From: Xanthobacter dioxanivorans
GTDB lineage: Bacteria > Pseudomonadota > Alphaproteobacteria > Rhizobiales > Xanthobacteraceae
Length of the DNA: 64,000 nucleotides
Direction of reading: 5' to 3'
NCBI RefSeq assembly: GCF_016807805.1
Contig: NZ_CP063362.1
Coordinates: 3,886,501 to 3,950,500, forward strand
How positions within the stretch are numbered: position 1 is the first letter of the stretch; every line of letters starts with the position of its first letter. The translations under genes and the position numbers were made by a program. Below, in pieces: positions 43,666-52,292 of the stretch. The notes beneath the pieces are model-generated. The model saw nothing but the letters and a program-made list of their open reading frames with translations. It did no database searches and was not told the DNA's origin.

Positions 43666-45681
43666 TCAGGGCACGCCGCGCACCGGGTCCGGATGGCCGT
43701 CGATGCGCATCTGGAAGACGAAATAGGTGGGCGAGCAGAAGCCGCTGGCCGCCGCCGCCGCGACGCCCGGCAGGGTCGGCGGCAGCGCCTGGCACATGAA
43801 GTCCTCGCGGCAGAAGCGCCCCTCGCCGCAGGTGGGCCGGTTGCCGCGGGAAACGCTGGCGTTCATGCACTTGGCGAAATTGTCGGTGGCCACGCACAGG
43901 TCGAAGGCCTTGCCGCCCACCACGGCGCAGACTTCCGGCGGGATCCTGCCCCGGCCGAAGCCGGCGAAGTCGCGTTCGGCCTGCGTGCACTGGCGATAGG
44001 CCGAGCCGCCCGGCACGCCGAGCTTGGCCGGCCGGCAGGTATAGGCGGTGGGCGAGGCGGCGGCGGCGCGGCTGTTGATCTGCCGCAGGATGCGGAAGCG
44101 GTCGAGATAGGGCGCACGCCCGGGCACGATCTCCCCCTCCAGGCACGGCATGCCCGAGACCAGGTCGGCCTCCCGCGTCGGCAGGCATTGCCCCGTCGCC
44201 ACCGGCAGGCGCGGATTGCGGGCGACGGCTTGGCAGGAGGTGCCGGCGCCGCAGCTCCACGGCCCGTGGAAGGGCGCGGGCCCGCGCCCCGGCGGCAGCA
44301 GGCAGGCCATGGTGGGCGCGGCGGGCGCGCCGGCGTGGGGCGTGTCCCCGCTCCAGCGGGCGGGGGGCGCGAAGGACAGCGGACGGAAGGTATCGGGCGG
44401 ACGATCCTCGGCGAGGGCGGACAGGTAGGCCCGCCGCCGCGCGTCCTCCGCATAGAGGTGGGGCGAGAGCGCCACCTTCACCACGTTGAAGGGCGACACG
44501 TCCGGCTCGTCCTGGCCGATGAGGTGGAAGCCGGCGGTGGCCGCGCCCTGGTGGCAGCCGGTGCAGGAGGCGTCGTCGAGGCGGGCGAGGAGCCCCGCCG
44601 GCGAGGCCACGAGCCCGAGCCCGTCGAAGTCGAGGCCGGCGAGGTCCGCCTCGGTGAGGACGGCGGCATAGGGGTGGTTGGCGGCGCGGGCGCTGCCGAA
44701 AGTGGAGAAGGAGAGGGCTTTTTCGGCGAGGAAGTCGTCCGGCAGCTGGAACACCCCATGGTCGATGTCCCGCACGTGGGTGCGCACATATTCCACCAGC
44801 CGCGCGCGCAGCGCCGCATCGGCCTTCAGCCGTTCCACGTCGGGGGTGTTCTCCAGCGCCCTGGGCACCAGCCGCCCGGCTTCCGGCGTGAAGACCCGCA
44901 TGAGGTAGACGGCCTGCCCGCCGAGCTCCGTCTCCATGCCGGAGGGCAGGCGGACGACCTGGGCGTTGATCTCGATCTGCCGCAATCGCAGCCCGGCGAG
45001 CGGCCCTTCGGCCAGCCACCGCGCGGTCTCGGTGGCGGGCAGGGCGGGCGCCGGCGGGGTCCAGCGCGCGGCGAGATTGGGGCATCCGCCCTCGGCGGCC
45101 TTCGGCACGTCGAACACCGCATTCACGTTCACCGGCAGGCGCGAGGCATAGACCGTGGCGCCGTGGGTGAAGCGGTAGGCGAGGCGGTAGATGAGCCGAA
45201 CCTCGCCGCAGGACGGGCGGTCGGTGAGGGCGGTGAAGTCGCGCCGGTCCGCCCGGTTCACCACCCCGACCAGGCGGAAGGCGGCGAGGGGGGAGGCGAG
45301 CCAGCGCACGTCCATGACGCGGCCCTCATTCTCGTCCGTCACCTCGAACAGCGGGCGCTTGTCCGCGGCCATGCGCTGGCGCAGCGCGCTGACGTCCGCC
45401 ACGATGCGGCCGGCGAGGTCGGCATAAAGCGGGCTCTGGCGGGTAAGAACGTCGAGGCTCGCCGCCTCCGGCGCGCCGGCGAGCGCGGCGAACCCGAAGC
45501 CCCGATGCTCCAGCTCGGTGGTGACGGCGCGATCGAGAACGAGGCGGGTGGGCTCCTTGCCCGCGCCTTCGCCTTCGTCGCCGCCGGGACCGGAGCCGGC
45601 AGCCCCGGCGGGCGGTGCGAGGGTGAGCGCGAGCGTGACGAGACCCATGGCCATTGCACGCGTACCGCTGCGATGCAGCAT
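43666..45681 (-). CDS. Large secreted Cys-rich protein with one cytochrome-c-type CxxCH motif
   Basis: I cannot name the family. 671 residues; signal peptide LHRSGTRAMAMGLVTLALTLAPPAGAAG. ATG 45681 is set by AAAGAGGTGA just upstream. A single haem-binding motif DDASCTGCHQG lies at about 373-377, just after a long alpha/beta region that includes several Trp/Arg-rich blocks (VMDVRWLASPLAAFRLVGVV, SCGEVRLIYRLAYRF). The last 230 residues hold at least fifteen cysteines in a pattern suggesting a disulfide-rich domain, ending with a HPDPVRGVP tail. Likely periplasmic or exported; a c-type haem enzyme or electron-transfer protein is possible. No cytochrome maturation or partner gene adjoins. Confidence 0.8.
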   Translation of the reverse strand: MLHRSGTRAMAMGLVTLALTLAPPAGAAGSGPGGDEGEGAGKEPTRLVLDRAVTTELEHRGFGFAALAGAPEAASLDVLTRQSPLYADLAGRIVADVSALRQRMAADKRPLFEVTDENEGRVMDVRWLASPLAAFRLVGVVNRADRRDFTALTDRPSCGEVRLIYRLAYRFTHGATVYASRLPVNVNAVFDVPKAAEGGCPNLAARWTPPAPALPATETARWLAEGPLAGLRLRQIEINAQVVRLPSGMETELGGQAVYLMRVFTPEAGRLVPRALENTPDVERLKADAALRARLVEYVRTHVRDIDHGVFQLPDDFLAEKALSFSTFGSARAANHPYAAVLTEADLAGLDFDGLGLVASPAGLLARLDDASCTGCHQGAATAGFHLIGQDEPDVSPFNVVKVALSPHLYAEDARRRAYLSALAEDRPPDTFRPLSFAPPARWSGDTPHAGAPAAPTMACLLPPGRGPAPFHGPWSCGAGTSCQAVARNPRLPVATGQCLPTREADLVSGMPCLEGEIVPGRAPYLDRFRILRQINSRAAAASPTAYTCRPAKLGVPGGSAYRQCTQAERDFAGFGRGRIPPEVCAVVGGKAFDLCVATDNFAKCMNASVSRGNRPTCGEGRFCREDFMCQALPPTLPGVAAAAASGFCSPTYFVFQMRIDGHPDPVRGVP

Positions 45682-45795
45682 CGGTTTCACCTCTTTTACC
45701 GCTTCATGCCTCATCTGGCTGCCATGAAACCTGCGCATGCCACGGACCTGCGGGACGCGCTATAGCGAACCACTGTCCCACCGGATCCCCTCTTG

Positions 45796-46863
45796 ATGAA
45801 TGCCCCGGCCGGCATCGGCCTGCAAATCTGCGCCACCTTCTTCTTCGCCGTCATGTCCGCGCTGGTGCGGCTCGTGGCGCAGGACGTGCCGAGTGGTGAA
45901 ATCGTGTTCGCCCGCAGCTTCTTCGGCCTGGTGCCGGTGATCGCCTGGCTGGTGGCCAGCGGGCGCATGTGGCCGGCGCTGGCCACCCGCGCGCCGGCGG
46001 GGCACGTGGTGCGCGGACTGGTGGGCGTGAGCTCCATGTGGATGTCCTTCGGGGCGCTGGCCTTCATTCCGCTCGCGGAGGCCATCGCGTTTTCCTACGC
46101 CACGCCGCTGGTGACCGTGGTGCTGGCCGCCGTCCTGCTGGGCGAGCGGGTGCCCCTGTTCCGCTGGGTGGTGCTGGCGGTGGGGCTGGCCGGCATCATG
46201 CTGATGCTCTGGCCGTCGTTCTCCCATGCCGCGGTGGGCACCGGGCGGGCGCCGCTGATCGGCTCGGCCCTGGCGTTGACGGGCGCGCTGGGGGCCGCAT
46301 TCGCGGTGACGCAGGTGCGCCACCTGACCCGGACGGAGACCTCCGAGGCCATCGTCTTCTATTTCTCGCTGGTCGCGGCGTGCGCCGGGCTCGCCACCGC
46401 TCCGTTCGGCTGGGTCCTGCCGGATGCGTCGACGGCCTTCGTGCTGGTGGCGATGGGCCTCGCCGGCGGGGTGGGGCAGATCTGCATGACGGCCGCCAAT
46501 CGCTACGCGCCGGCATCGGTGGTGGCGCCGCTGAACTACGCCACCCTGATCTGGGCCACCGGCCTCGGCATCCTGATGTTCGGGGAATGGCCCCCCGCGC
46601 TCGTGGCGGCGGGGGCGAGCGTGGTGGTGGTGTCCGGCCTCCTGCTGGTGTGGCGCGAACGCCCGGCCCGGCGCCGGCGAAGGGCGAAGGGGGCGGGTGG
46701 CCCCCGGCCCCGGGAGAAGGCGGCGGCGGATCCGCCGGGCGGCCGGAGGAGGCGCATCCCCCCGGCGCAGATACGGGGGACAGCCCTCCCGACGGGGGAT
46801 GCCGGCGCGATGCGGCGATGCAACCGGCGCGCGAGTCGGATGCACCCCGGCGCAGGGCGGTAG
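45796..46863 (+). CDS. DMT-superfamily (EamA) transporter
   Basis: Inner-membrane drug/metabolite exporter, 355 residues. Ten hydrophobic segments form the two EamA repeats (first about 5-140, second about 150-290); FSYATPLVTVVLAAVLLGER and NYATLIWATGLGILMFGEWP are the twin ends of each repeat. The last 65 residues are an Arg/Pro-rich, low-complexity tail not found in typical EamA proteins and could reflect a lost stop or frame change. ATG 45796; a TTG one codon earlier is possible. Divergent from the secreted protein gene with a 114-base gap. Confidence 0.9.
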   Translation: MNAPAGIGLQICATFFFAVMSALVRLVAQDVPSGEIVFARSFFGLVPVIAWLVASGRMWPALATRAPAGHVVRGLVGVSSMWMSFGALAFIPLAEAIAFSYATPLVTVVLAAVLLGERVPLFRWVVLAVGLAGIMLMLWPSFSHAAVGTGRAPLIGSALALTGALGAAFAVTQVRHLTRTETSEAIVFYFSLVAACAGLATAPFGWVLPDASTAFVLVAMGLAGGVGQICMTAANRYAPASVVAPLNYATLIWATGLGILMFGEWPPALVAAGASVVVVSGLLLVWRERPARRRRRAKGAGGPRPREKAAADPPGGRRRRIPPAQIRGTALPTGDAGAMRRCNRRASRMHPGAGR

Positions 46864-46985
46864 GGTGGTAGATTTCAAACGGCGTAAGGCATTGCAACGG
46901 TTGGGCGGCGGCCCCAAGGGCAGTTTCGTGTTGCGACGCGACACCGGTTGTGGTACATCATCCTTACCTAATCGGAGTGCAGGCG

Positions 46986-47243
46986 ATGGCTAAGATTTCT
47001 TCTTTCGGGATGGCGCTGCGTGGTGCGGCGGTTGCGGGTCTTCTTTTCGCCACTGTGGCGCCCTCTCAGGCGGGGTGGCTGCAGCGTTTCTCGTCTCTGC
47101 GTGGTCCGTCCACGCTTTCCTCTTCGGGCGGCTTCCAGTGGCCGTGGCTGGTGCAGTACCGTGCCTACCGGTATGACCAGCGTCTCAGCCGGTTCTTCGG
47201 CCGGCCCGTGAGCCCCTTCTGCCGGTTCTTCTGCGGCGCCTGA
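46986..47243 (+). CDS. Small secreted protein of unknown function
   Basis: 85 residues: signal peptide SSFGMALRGAAVAGLLFATV with likely cleavage after PSQA, leaving a mature peptide of about 55 residues rich in Arg, Phe and Tyr (WPWLVQYRAYRYDQRLSRFF) and ending CRFFCGA with two cysteines. GGAG lies before ATG 46986. A strong terminator follows (47279), so it is probably a monocistronic, expressed gene. No recognised family; antimicrobial, envelope or signalling roles are all unproven. Confidence 0.7.
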   Translation: MAKISSFGMALRGAAVAGLLFATVAPSQAGWLQRFSSLRGPSTLSSSGGFQWPWLVQYRAYRYDQRLSRFFGRPVSPFCRFFCGA

Positions 47244-47278
47244 TCCGGGTTTTCCCGTCGCATTTCGATTATGAAGTG

Positions 47279-47320
47279 ACCCGTTCTGGCATGTCCAGAA
47301 CGGGTTGTTTCGCGTTTTTG
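47279..47320 (+). terminator. Rho-independent terminator
   Basis: acccgttctgg (47279-47289) pairs with ccagaacgggt (47295-47305) around a 5-base loop, followed by tgtttcgcgttttt. It ends the small secreted protein gene. Confidence 0.85.
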
Positions 47321-47500
47321 TCCTTCGAGAATTGCCTGGCCGGGCGGCGTTGGCTGGCGTTTATGTTGCGTTGCAGCGCCATGGCGTCGGAGAGAGGCCC
47401 CTGGCGGCCATGTGGCGGAGATTCGCCGCGGCTGTCGGCGCGGCGATGAGGGGTGGTGTGCGCAACTAAAAATTGTGCATGCGCTGTTGTTCCTCAGGCC

Positions 47501-47544
47501 CAGCGCTTTCACCGGCCCAGCGCTTTTACCTCAGCGCTTTCGCC
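47501..47544. repeat. Three direct repeats cagcgctttcacc
   Basis: Copies at 47501-47513, 47518-47530 and 47532-47544 differ at one or two positions each. Confidence 0.7.
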
Positions 47545-47579
47545 TGTCGCGCGCCGCCGATGGACCTGAGAGGCCTTCT

Positions 47580-47612
47580 CGCTTCAATCCCAAGCTCGCT
47601 TCAATCCCAAGC
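47580..47612. repeat. 17-base tandem duplication
   Basis: cgcttcaatcccaagc occurs at 47580-47595 and again at 47597-47612 (period 17), in the tail of the reductase gene's downstream region. Confidence 0.75.
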
Positions 47613-47654
47613 CCATTCGGCGCGGCGCCCGGGCCGGTCCCGCGCGGGGCGCCC

Positions 47655-48428
47655 TCAGCGCTCCACGAACGCCTTCTCGATCACGTAGTGGCCGGGCGCG
47701 GACTGGCTGCCTTCGGTGAAGCCGCGGTCCTCCAGCAGCGCCACCAAGTCCTTGAGCATCTGCGGGCTGCCGCAGAGCATCAGGCGGTCCTCGTCGCGCG
47801 AGAGCGGGGGGACGCCGATGTCCGAGAAGAGCTTGCCGGAGGTGATGAGGTCGGTGATGCGGCCCTGGTTGCGGAAGGGCTCGCGCGTCACCGTGGGATA
47901 GTAGATCAGCTTGTTGCGGACCTCCTCGCCCAGGAATTCGTGGTTCGGCAGGTCCCTGGTGAGGAACTCGTCATAGGCGAGCTCGGCCACCGTGCGGGTG
48001 CCGTGGATGAGAATCACCTTCTCGAATCGCTCATAGGCCTCCGGGTCCTTCACCACCGAGAGGAAGGGCGCGAGGCCGGTGCCGGTGGACAGCAGATAGA
48101 GGCGCTTGCCCGGCAGCAGGCTGTCCTGGACCAGCGTGCCGGTGGGCTTGCGGCCGACGAGGATCTTGTCGCCCACCTTCAGGTGCTGGAGGCGGGAGGT
48201 GAGCGGGCCGTTCTGCACCTTGATGGAGAAGAACTGCAGGTCCTCCTCGTAATTGGCGCTGGCCATGGAATAGGCCCGCAGCAGCGGCTTCCCGTCCACC
48301 TTGAGGCCGATCATCGTGAACTGGCCATTGAGGAAGCGAAGACCGGGGTCCCGGGTGCATCGGAAGGAGAAGAGATTGTCGGTCCAGTGGTGAACGCTGG
48401 TGACGGTCTCTTCGTTGAAATTGCTCAT
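47655..48428 (-). CDS. fpr: Ferredoxin-NADP+ reductase
   Basis: FAD flavoprotein moving electrons between NADPH and ferredoxin/flavodoxin; 257 residues, the usual bacterial Fpr length. FAD motif RAYSMAS (RxYS), NADP-binding STGTGLAPFLSVV and MLCGSPQML, and C-terminal YVIEKAFVER (the family ends in a similar short tail) are visible. Start ATG 48428; the long open region beyond has no similarity. It is a single leftward gene, 181 bases from rfbA. Oxidative-stress or iron-sulfur roles are known for the family. Confidence 0.95.
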   Translation of the reverse strand: MSNFNEETVTSVHHWTDNLFSFRCTRDPGLRFLNGQFTMIGLKVDGKPLLRAYSMASANYEEDLQFFSIKVQNGPLTSRLQHLKVGDKILVGRKPTGTLVQDSLLPGKRLYLLSTGTGLAPFLSVVKDPEAYERFEKVILIHGTRTVAELAYDEFLTRDLPNHEFLGEEVRNKLIYYPTVTREPFRNQGRITDLITSGKLFSDIGVPPLSRDEDRLMLCGSPQMLKDLVALLEDRGFTEGSQSAPGHYVIEKAFVER

Positions 48429-48609
48429 GGCGCGACATCCGGTCTCGGCAAGCGGCCGGGAGCGCTGAAGCAGGCGAACGGCCACACAAGGCTTAGGGAA
48501 ATTCGGGCGGCACCCTACAGGATGATGCCGCAATGCAAAAGTGCGACGGCGTGTCCTCGGGCGCCGGCTTTCGCCCGATGCGAAACCGGGCGGAAGGCGG
48601 CTTCGCGCC

Positions 48610-49482
48610 TCAGGCGATGTCCTCGGCGAGACGGGCCAGATAGGCGCCGTAGGTGGACTTGGAGAGGGCGGCCGCCCGCTCCAGCAGCTGCGCGCGGTCG
48701 ATGAAGCCGGCGCGGAAGGCCACCTCCTCCGGCGAGGCGATGCGCAGGCCCTGCCGCTTCTCGATGATCTGCACGAACTGCGCCGCCTCCACCAGGGAAT
48801 CGGGGGTGCCGGTGTCGAGCCACGCAAAGCCGCGCCCCATCAGGGAGACGTGGAGGTCGCCCAGCTCCAGGTAGGCCTTGTTCACGTCGGTGATCTCGAT
48901 CTCGCCGCGCGGCGAGGGTTTCAGGCCGGCGGCGATGTCGACCACGCGATTGTCGTAGAAATAAAGCCCGGTCACCGCGAGGTTTGACCTCGGCACCTTC
49001 GGCTTTTCTTCCAGCGAGAGCACGCGGCCGGCGGCATCCATCTCGACGACGCCGTAGCGCTCGGGGTCCTGCACCGGGTAGCCGAACACGGTCGCTCCGC
49101 TTGGCCGCGCCGCGGCCGCGGCGAGAAGCTCGGGCAGGCCGTGGCCGAAGAAGAGGTTGTCGCCCAGCACCAGCGCCACCCGGTCGTCGCCGACGAAGTC
49201 GCGCCCGACGATGAAGGCGTCGGCGAGGCCCCGCGGATGCTCCTGCACCGCATAGGTCAGGCGGATGCCGAACTGGCTGCCGTCCTTCAGCAGCGCCTCG
49301 AACAAGGCGGCGTCGTGCGGCGTGGTGATGATCAGGATGTCCCGGATGCCCGCCATCATCAGCGTGCACAGGGGGTAATAGATCATCGGCTTGTCGTAGA
49401 CCGGCAGCAGCTGCTTGGAGACGACGAGGGTGATGGGATGAAGCCGCGTGCCGGAGCCTCCGGCGAGAATGATGCCCTTCAC
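48610..49482 (-). CDS. rfbA: Glucose-1-phosphate thymidylyltransferase
   Basis: First step of dTDP-L-rhamnose synthesis: glucose-1-phosphate + dTTP to dTDP-glucose. 290 residues. [18 protein letters not shown] is the nucleotide-binding start, with [39 protein letters not shown] and [13 protein letters not shown]. The start is GTG 49482, overlapping the rfbD stop (GTGA), as the family start shows. Last gene of the leftward rfb operon. Confidence 0.96.
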   Translation of the reverse strand: MKGIILAGGSGTRLHPITLVVSKQLLPVYDKPMIYYPLCTLMMAGIRDILIITTPHDAALFEALLKDGSQFGIRLTYAVQEHPRGLADAFIVGRDFVGDDRVALVLGDNLFFGHGLPELLAAAAARPSGATVFGYPVQDPERYGVVEMDAAGRVLSLEEKPKVPRSNLAVTGLYFYDNRVVDIAAGLKPSPRGEIEITDVNKAYLELGDLHVSLMGRGFAWLDTGTPDSLVEAAQFVQIIEKRQGLRIASPEEVAFRAGFIDRAQLLERAAALSKSTYGAYLARLAEDIA

Positions 49483-50390
49483 GATGCCTCCACAGGGGAT
49501 TGCGCCGCCGCCGTCTCGGCAAGGAGCGCGTCCACCACCTCGATCACCCGCCGTTCCCACGGCGCCGCCCTGACGCCGAAGCTGCGCTCGAACAGGTCGC
49601 TGGCGAGCGCCGAGTTCTTCGGCCGCCGCGCGGGGGTGGGATAGTCGGCGGTGGTGATGGGCGTCACCCGCGGGCGACGCCCGGTGTGCTTCTCCGCCGC
49701 CGCGACGATGGCCGCGGCAAAGCCGTGCCAGGTGGTCGCGCCGGTGCCGGCGAAATGGTAGGTGCCGAAGCGGGCGTCGCCCTTCGCCGCCGCCTCGGCC
49801 ACGGCGAGAAGCGCCTCGGCGAGGTCCCGCGTCGCGGTGGGGCAGCCGCGCTGGTCGGCGACCACCTTCAGCTCGTCGCGCTCGCCGGCAAGGCGCAGCA
49901 TGGTCTTCAGGAAGTTGTTGCCGTAGGCGCCGTAGACCCACGAGGTGCGGACGATGACATGGCGCTCGTGCGCGGCGCGGATCGCCGCCTCGCCGGCCGC
50001 CTTGGTGCGCCCGTAGACGCCGACCGGGTGCACCGGGTCGGCCTCCACATAGGCGCCCGCCTTGGTGCCGTCGAAGACATAGTCGGTGGAGACATGGATG
50101 AGCGGCGTGCCGTAGCGCGCGCAGCGCTCGGCGATGAGGCCGGGGGCGAAGGCGTTGATGCGGGCCGCCCGCTCCGGCTCGCTCTCGGCCTTGTCCACGG
50201 CGGTGTAGGCCGCCGCGTTGATGAGGGCGTCCGGGCGCGCCGCCTCGAGCGCGCGGGCCACGGCGACGGGATCGGAGATGTCGAGGGCCGCATGGTCGAG
50301 GCCGACGAGGTCGAGGCCGCGCGCGGCGGCGAGCGCCGTCACCTCGCGGCCGAGCTGGCCGGCCGCACCGAAGAGCAGGATGCGCGTCAC
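49479..50390 (-). CDS. rfbD: dTDP-4-dehydrorhamnose reductase
   Basis: Last step of dTDP-rhamnose synthesis, NADPH dependent; 303 residues. [30 protein letters not shown] and YGRTKAAGE (catalytic Tyr-x3-Lys) are diagnostic. The start is GTG 50390 overlapping the rfbB stop; an ATG 30 codons earlier lies inside rfbB. Coupled to both neighbours by four-base overlaps. Confidence 0.95.
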   Translation of the reverse strand: MTRILLFGAAGQLGREVTALAAARGLDLVGLDHAALDISDPVAVARALEAARPDALINAAAYTAVDKAESEPERAARINAFAPGLIAERCARYGTPLIHVSTDYVFDGTKAGAYVEADPVHPVGVYGRTKAAGEAAIRAAHERHVIVRTSWVYGAYGNNFLKTMLRLAGERDELKVVADQRGCPTATRDLAEALLAVAEAAAKGDARFGTYHFAGTGATTWHGFAAAIVAAAEKHTGRRPRVTPITTADYPTPARRPKNSALASDLFERSFGVRAAPWERRVIEVVDALLAETAAAQSPVEAS

Positions 50391-51475
50391 GATGCCAGCC
50401 CCAGCCTTCCGGTTGCCGCGCCGGCAGCTTTGTCGAGGCCCAGCCGCTGGCCCTGGTAGCGCTGGCGCAGGGGCTCCCACCAGGGGCGGTTGTCGAGATA
50501 CCAGCGCACGGTCTTGGAAAGCCCGGTCTCGAAGGTTTCGCGCGGCGACCAGCCGAGCTCGCCGTTCAGCTTGGCGAAGTCGATGGCGTAGCGCGCATCG
50601 TGCCCCGGCCGGTCGGTGACGAAGCGGATGAGCTTTTCGCGCGGGCCGATGGTGGCGTCGGGCACCATCTCGTCGAGCAGGGCGCAGATGGTGCGCACCA
50701 CGTCGATGTTCCGCCGCTCGCAGGCGCCGCCCACATTGTAGCTCTCGCCCGGCCGGCCCCGCGTGGCGATGAGCACGAGGGCCTCGGCATGGTCCTCCAC
50801 GAACAGCCAGTCGCGCACGTTCTCGCCGGTGCCGTAGACCGGCAGCTCGGCGCCTTCCAGGGCGTTGAGGGTGACGAGGGGGATGAGCTTCTCTGGGAAG
50901 TGGTACGGCCCGTAATTGTTGGAGCAGTTCGACATCACCGCGGGCAGGCCATAGGTGTGGAACCAGGCGCGCACCAGGTGGTCGGACGAGGCCTTGGAGG
51001 CGGAGTAGGGGGAGTTCGGCTGGTAGGGCGTGTCCTCGCGGAACAGCCCTTCGGCGCCCAGGCTGCCGAACACCTCGTCGGTGGAGATGTGGTGGAAGCG
51101 GAAGGCCGCCTGCTGCGCCGCCGGCAAGGCGCGCCAGTAGCGCAGCGCCTCCTGCAGCATCGTGTAGGTGCCGACCACGTTGGTGGTGATGAAGTTGCCC
51201 GGCCCGTCGATGGAGCGGTCCACGTGGGATTCGGCGGCGAGGTGCATCACGAGGTCGGGCCTGAACCCATCGAGCGCCTGCCGCACCGCGCCGGCATCGC
51301 AGATGTCCGCCTGCACGAAGCCGTGGTGCGGGTTGCCGGCGACGGGCGCGAGGGACGCGAGGCAGCCGGCATAGGTCAGCTTGTCGAAGGTGAGGACGCT
51401 GTGTCCCTCGCCGATCAGGAAGCGCACCACCGCCGAGCCGATGAAGCCCGCACCCCCCGTCACCAGAACCCGCAT
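50387..51475 (-). CDS. rfbB: dTDP-glucose 4,6-dehydratase
   Basis: Second step of dTDP-rhamnose synthesis, NAD-dependent SDR; 362 residues, normal length. [17 protein letters not shown], the [15 protein letters not shown] signature, [12 protein letters not shown] and [15 protein letters not shown] (Tyr-x3-Lys) are present. Starts 51 bases past the rfbC stop. Confidence 0.97.
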   Translation of the reverse strand: MRVLVTGGAGFIGSAVVRFLIGEGHSVLTFDKLTYAGCLASLAPVAGNPHHGFVQADICDAGAVRQALDGFRPDLVMHLAAESHVDRSIDGPGNFITTNVVGTYTMLQEALRYWRALPAAQQAAFRFHHISTDEVFGSLGAEGLFREDTPYQPNSPYSASKASSDHLVRAWFHTYGLPAVMSNCSNNYGPYHFPEKLIPLVTLNALEGAELPVYGTGENVRDWLFVEDHAEALVLIATRGRPGESYNVGGACERRNIDVVRTICALLDEMVPDATIGPREKLIRFVTDRPGHDARYAIDFAKLNGELGWSPRETFETGLSKTVRWYLDNRPWWEPLRQRYQGQRLGLDKAAGAATGRLGLAS

Positions 51476-51526
51476 GCCGTCACGTCCCCTTGAGTCCGCC
51501 GCGTCTTGGCCCCGCCGCGTCCGGCG

Positions 51527-52096
51527 TCACGCCGCCCCATAGACGAAGGGGCTGTCGAAATCCTTGAGCCGGGGCAAAATCCGGTCCTTGTCGGACAGGA
51601 TCGCGTCGCCGTGGCCGAAGGTCCAGTCGATGGCGATGTCGGGATCGTTCCAGACGATTCCGCGCTCGCTCGCCTTGTCATAGACCGCGTCCACCTTATA
51701 GGCGACCCGCGTGTCCGGCGCGAGGGTGCAAAACCCATGCGCGAAACCGTGGGGAATGAAGAGCTGCTCACCGCCGTCCGCGGTCAGCCGCGCGCCCACC
51801 CACTGGCCATGGGTGGGCGAGCCCGCCCGCACGTCCACGGCCACGTCGAAGATGGCGCCGGAGAGCACGCGCACGAGCTTCGCCTGGGCGAAGGGCGGCG
51901 CCTGCAGGTGCAGGCCGCGCACGGTGCCGGGCAGGGCCGAGAGCGACTCGTTGTCCTGCACGAAGGCGCAGGCGATCCCGTTCGCCGCGTAGAGCGGCTG
52001 CACGTAGGTCTCGCAGAAATAGCCGCGGGCATCGCCGTGCCGGCGGGGGGTGGCGAGGATCACATCGGGCAGGGCGAGGGGCGTGAAGACGGTCAT
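51527..52096 (-). CDS. rfbC: dTDP-4-dehydrorhamnose 3,5-epimerase
   Basis: Third step of dTDP-rhamnose synthesis; 189 residues, cupin fold. RGYFCETY, VQDNESLSALPGTVRGLHLQ with the catalytic His, VDVRAGSPTHGQWVG and IPHGFAHGFCTL are the RmlC signatures. A large palindromic repeat (52106-52155) lies just upstream, between it and ugd, so the two may be separately transcribed. Order C-B-D-A completes the rhamnose operon. Confidence 0.96.
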   Translation of the reverse strand: MTVFTPLALPDVILATPRRHGDARGYFCETYVQPLYAANGIACAFVQDNESLSALPGTVRGLHLQAPPFAQAKLVRVLSGAIFDVAVDVRAGSPTHGQWVGARLTADGGEQLFIPHGFAHGFCTLAPDTRVAYKVDAVYDKASERGIVWNDPDIAIDWTFGHGDAILSDKDRILPRLKDFDSPFVYGAA

Positions 52097-52105
52097 GGCG
52101 CGCTT

Positions 52106-52155
52106 CTAGAGCACGCGCCGAACAGATTGCAATGCAATCTGTTCGGATCGCGCTC
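52106..52155. repeat. Large palindromic intergenic repeat
   Basis: Perfect 14-base arms 52118-52131 and 52133-52146 (ccgaacagattgca / tgcaatctgttcgg) around one base; flanking tctagagcacgcg and atcgcgctcc extend the symmetry with interruptions. It starts ten bases upstream of rfbC. The tctagagc edge resembles that of the ggattcac repeats (32109-32116), suggesting a related family. Confidence 0.75.
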
Positions 52156-52292
52156 CAGGACCGATCGACCTTCCGTGTCCGCGTTTTTCTTCGGCCGCCG
52201 TCATGGCCGGTGCAGGGAGGGCGCCGGTCGAGCTGAATGTCGATCCGCTCCAGGTCGCCCCGGTCGGCAAACACAATGCGGCGGGCGCACCC

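Larger units (their letters stand above)
47244..47654. other. 411-base spacer with terminator and short tandem repeats
   Basis: Between the small secreted protein and the ferredoxin-NADP reductase, convergent genes. It holds the terminator (47279-47320) and two sets of tandem repeats (47501-47544, 47580-47612). I see no gene in the remainder. Confidence 0.6.
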
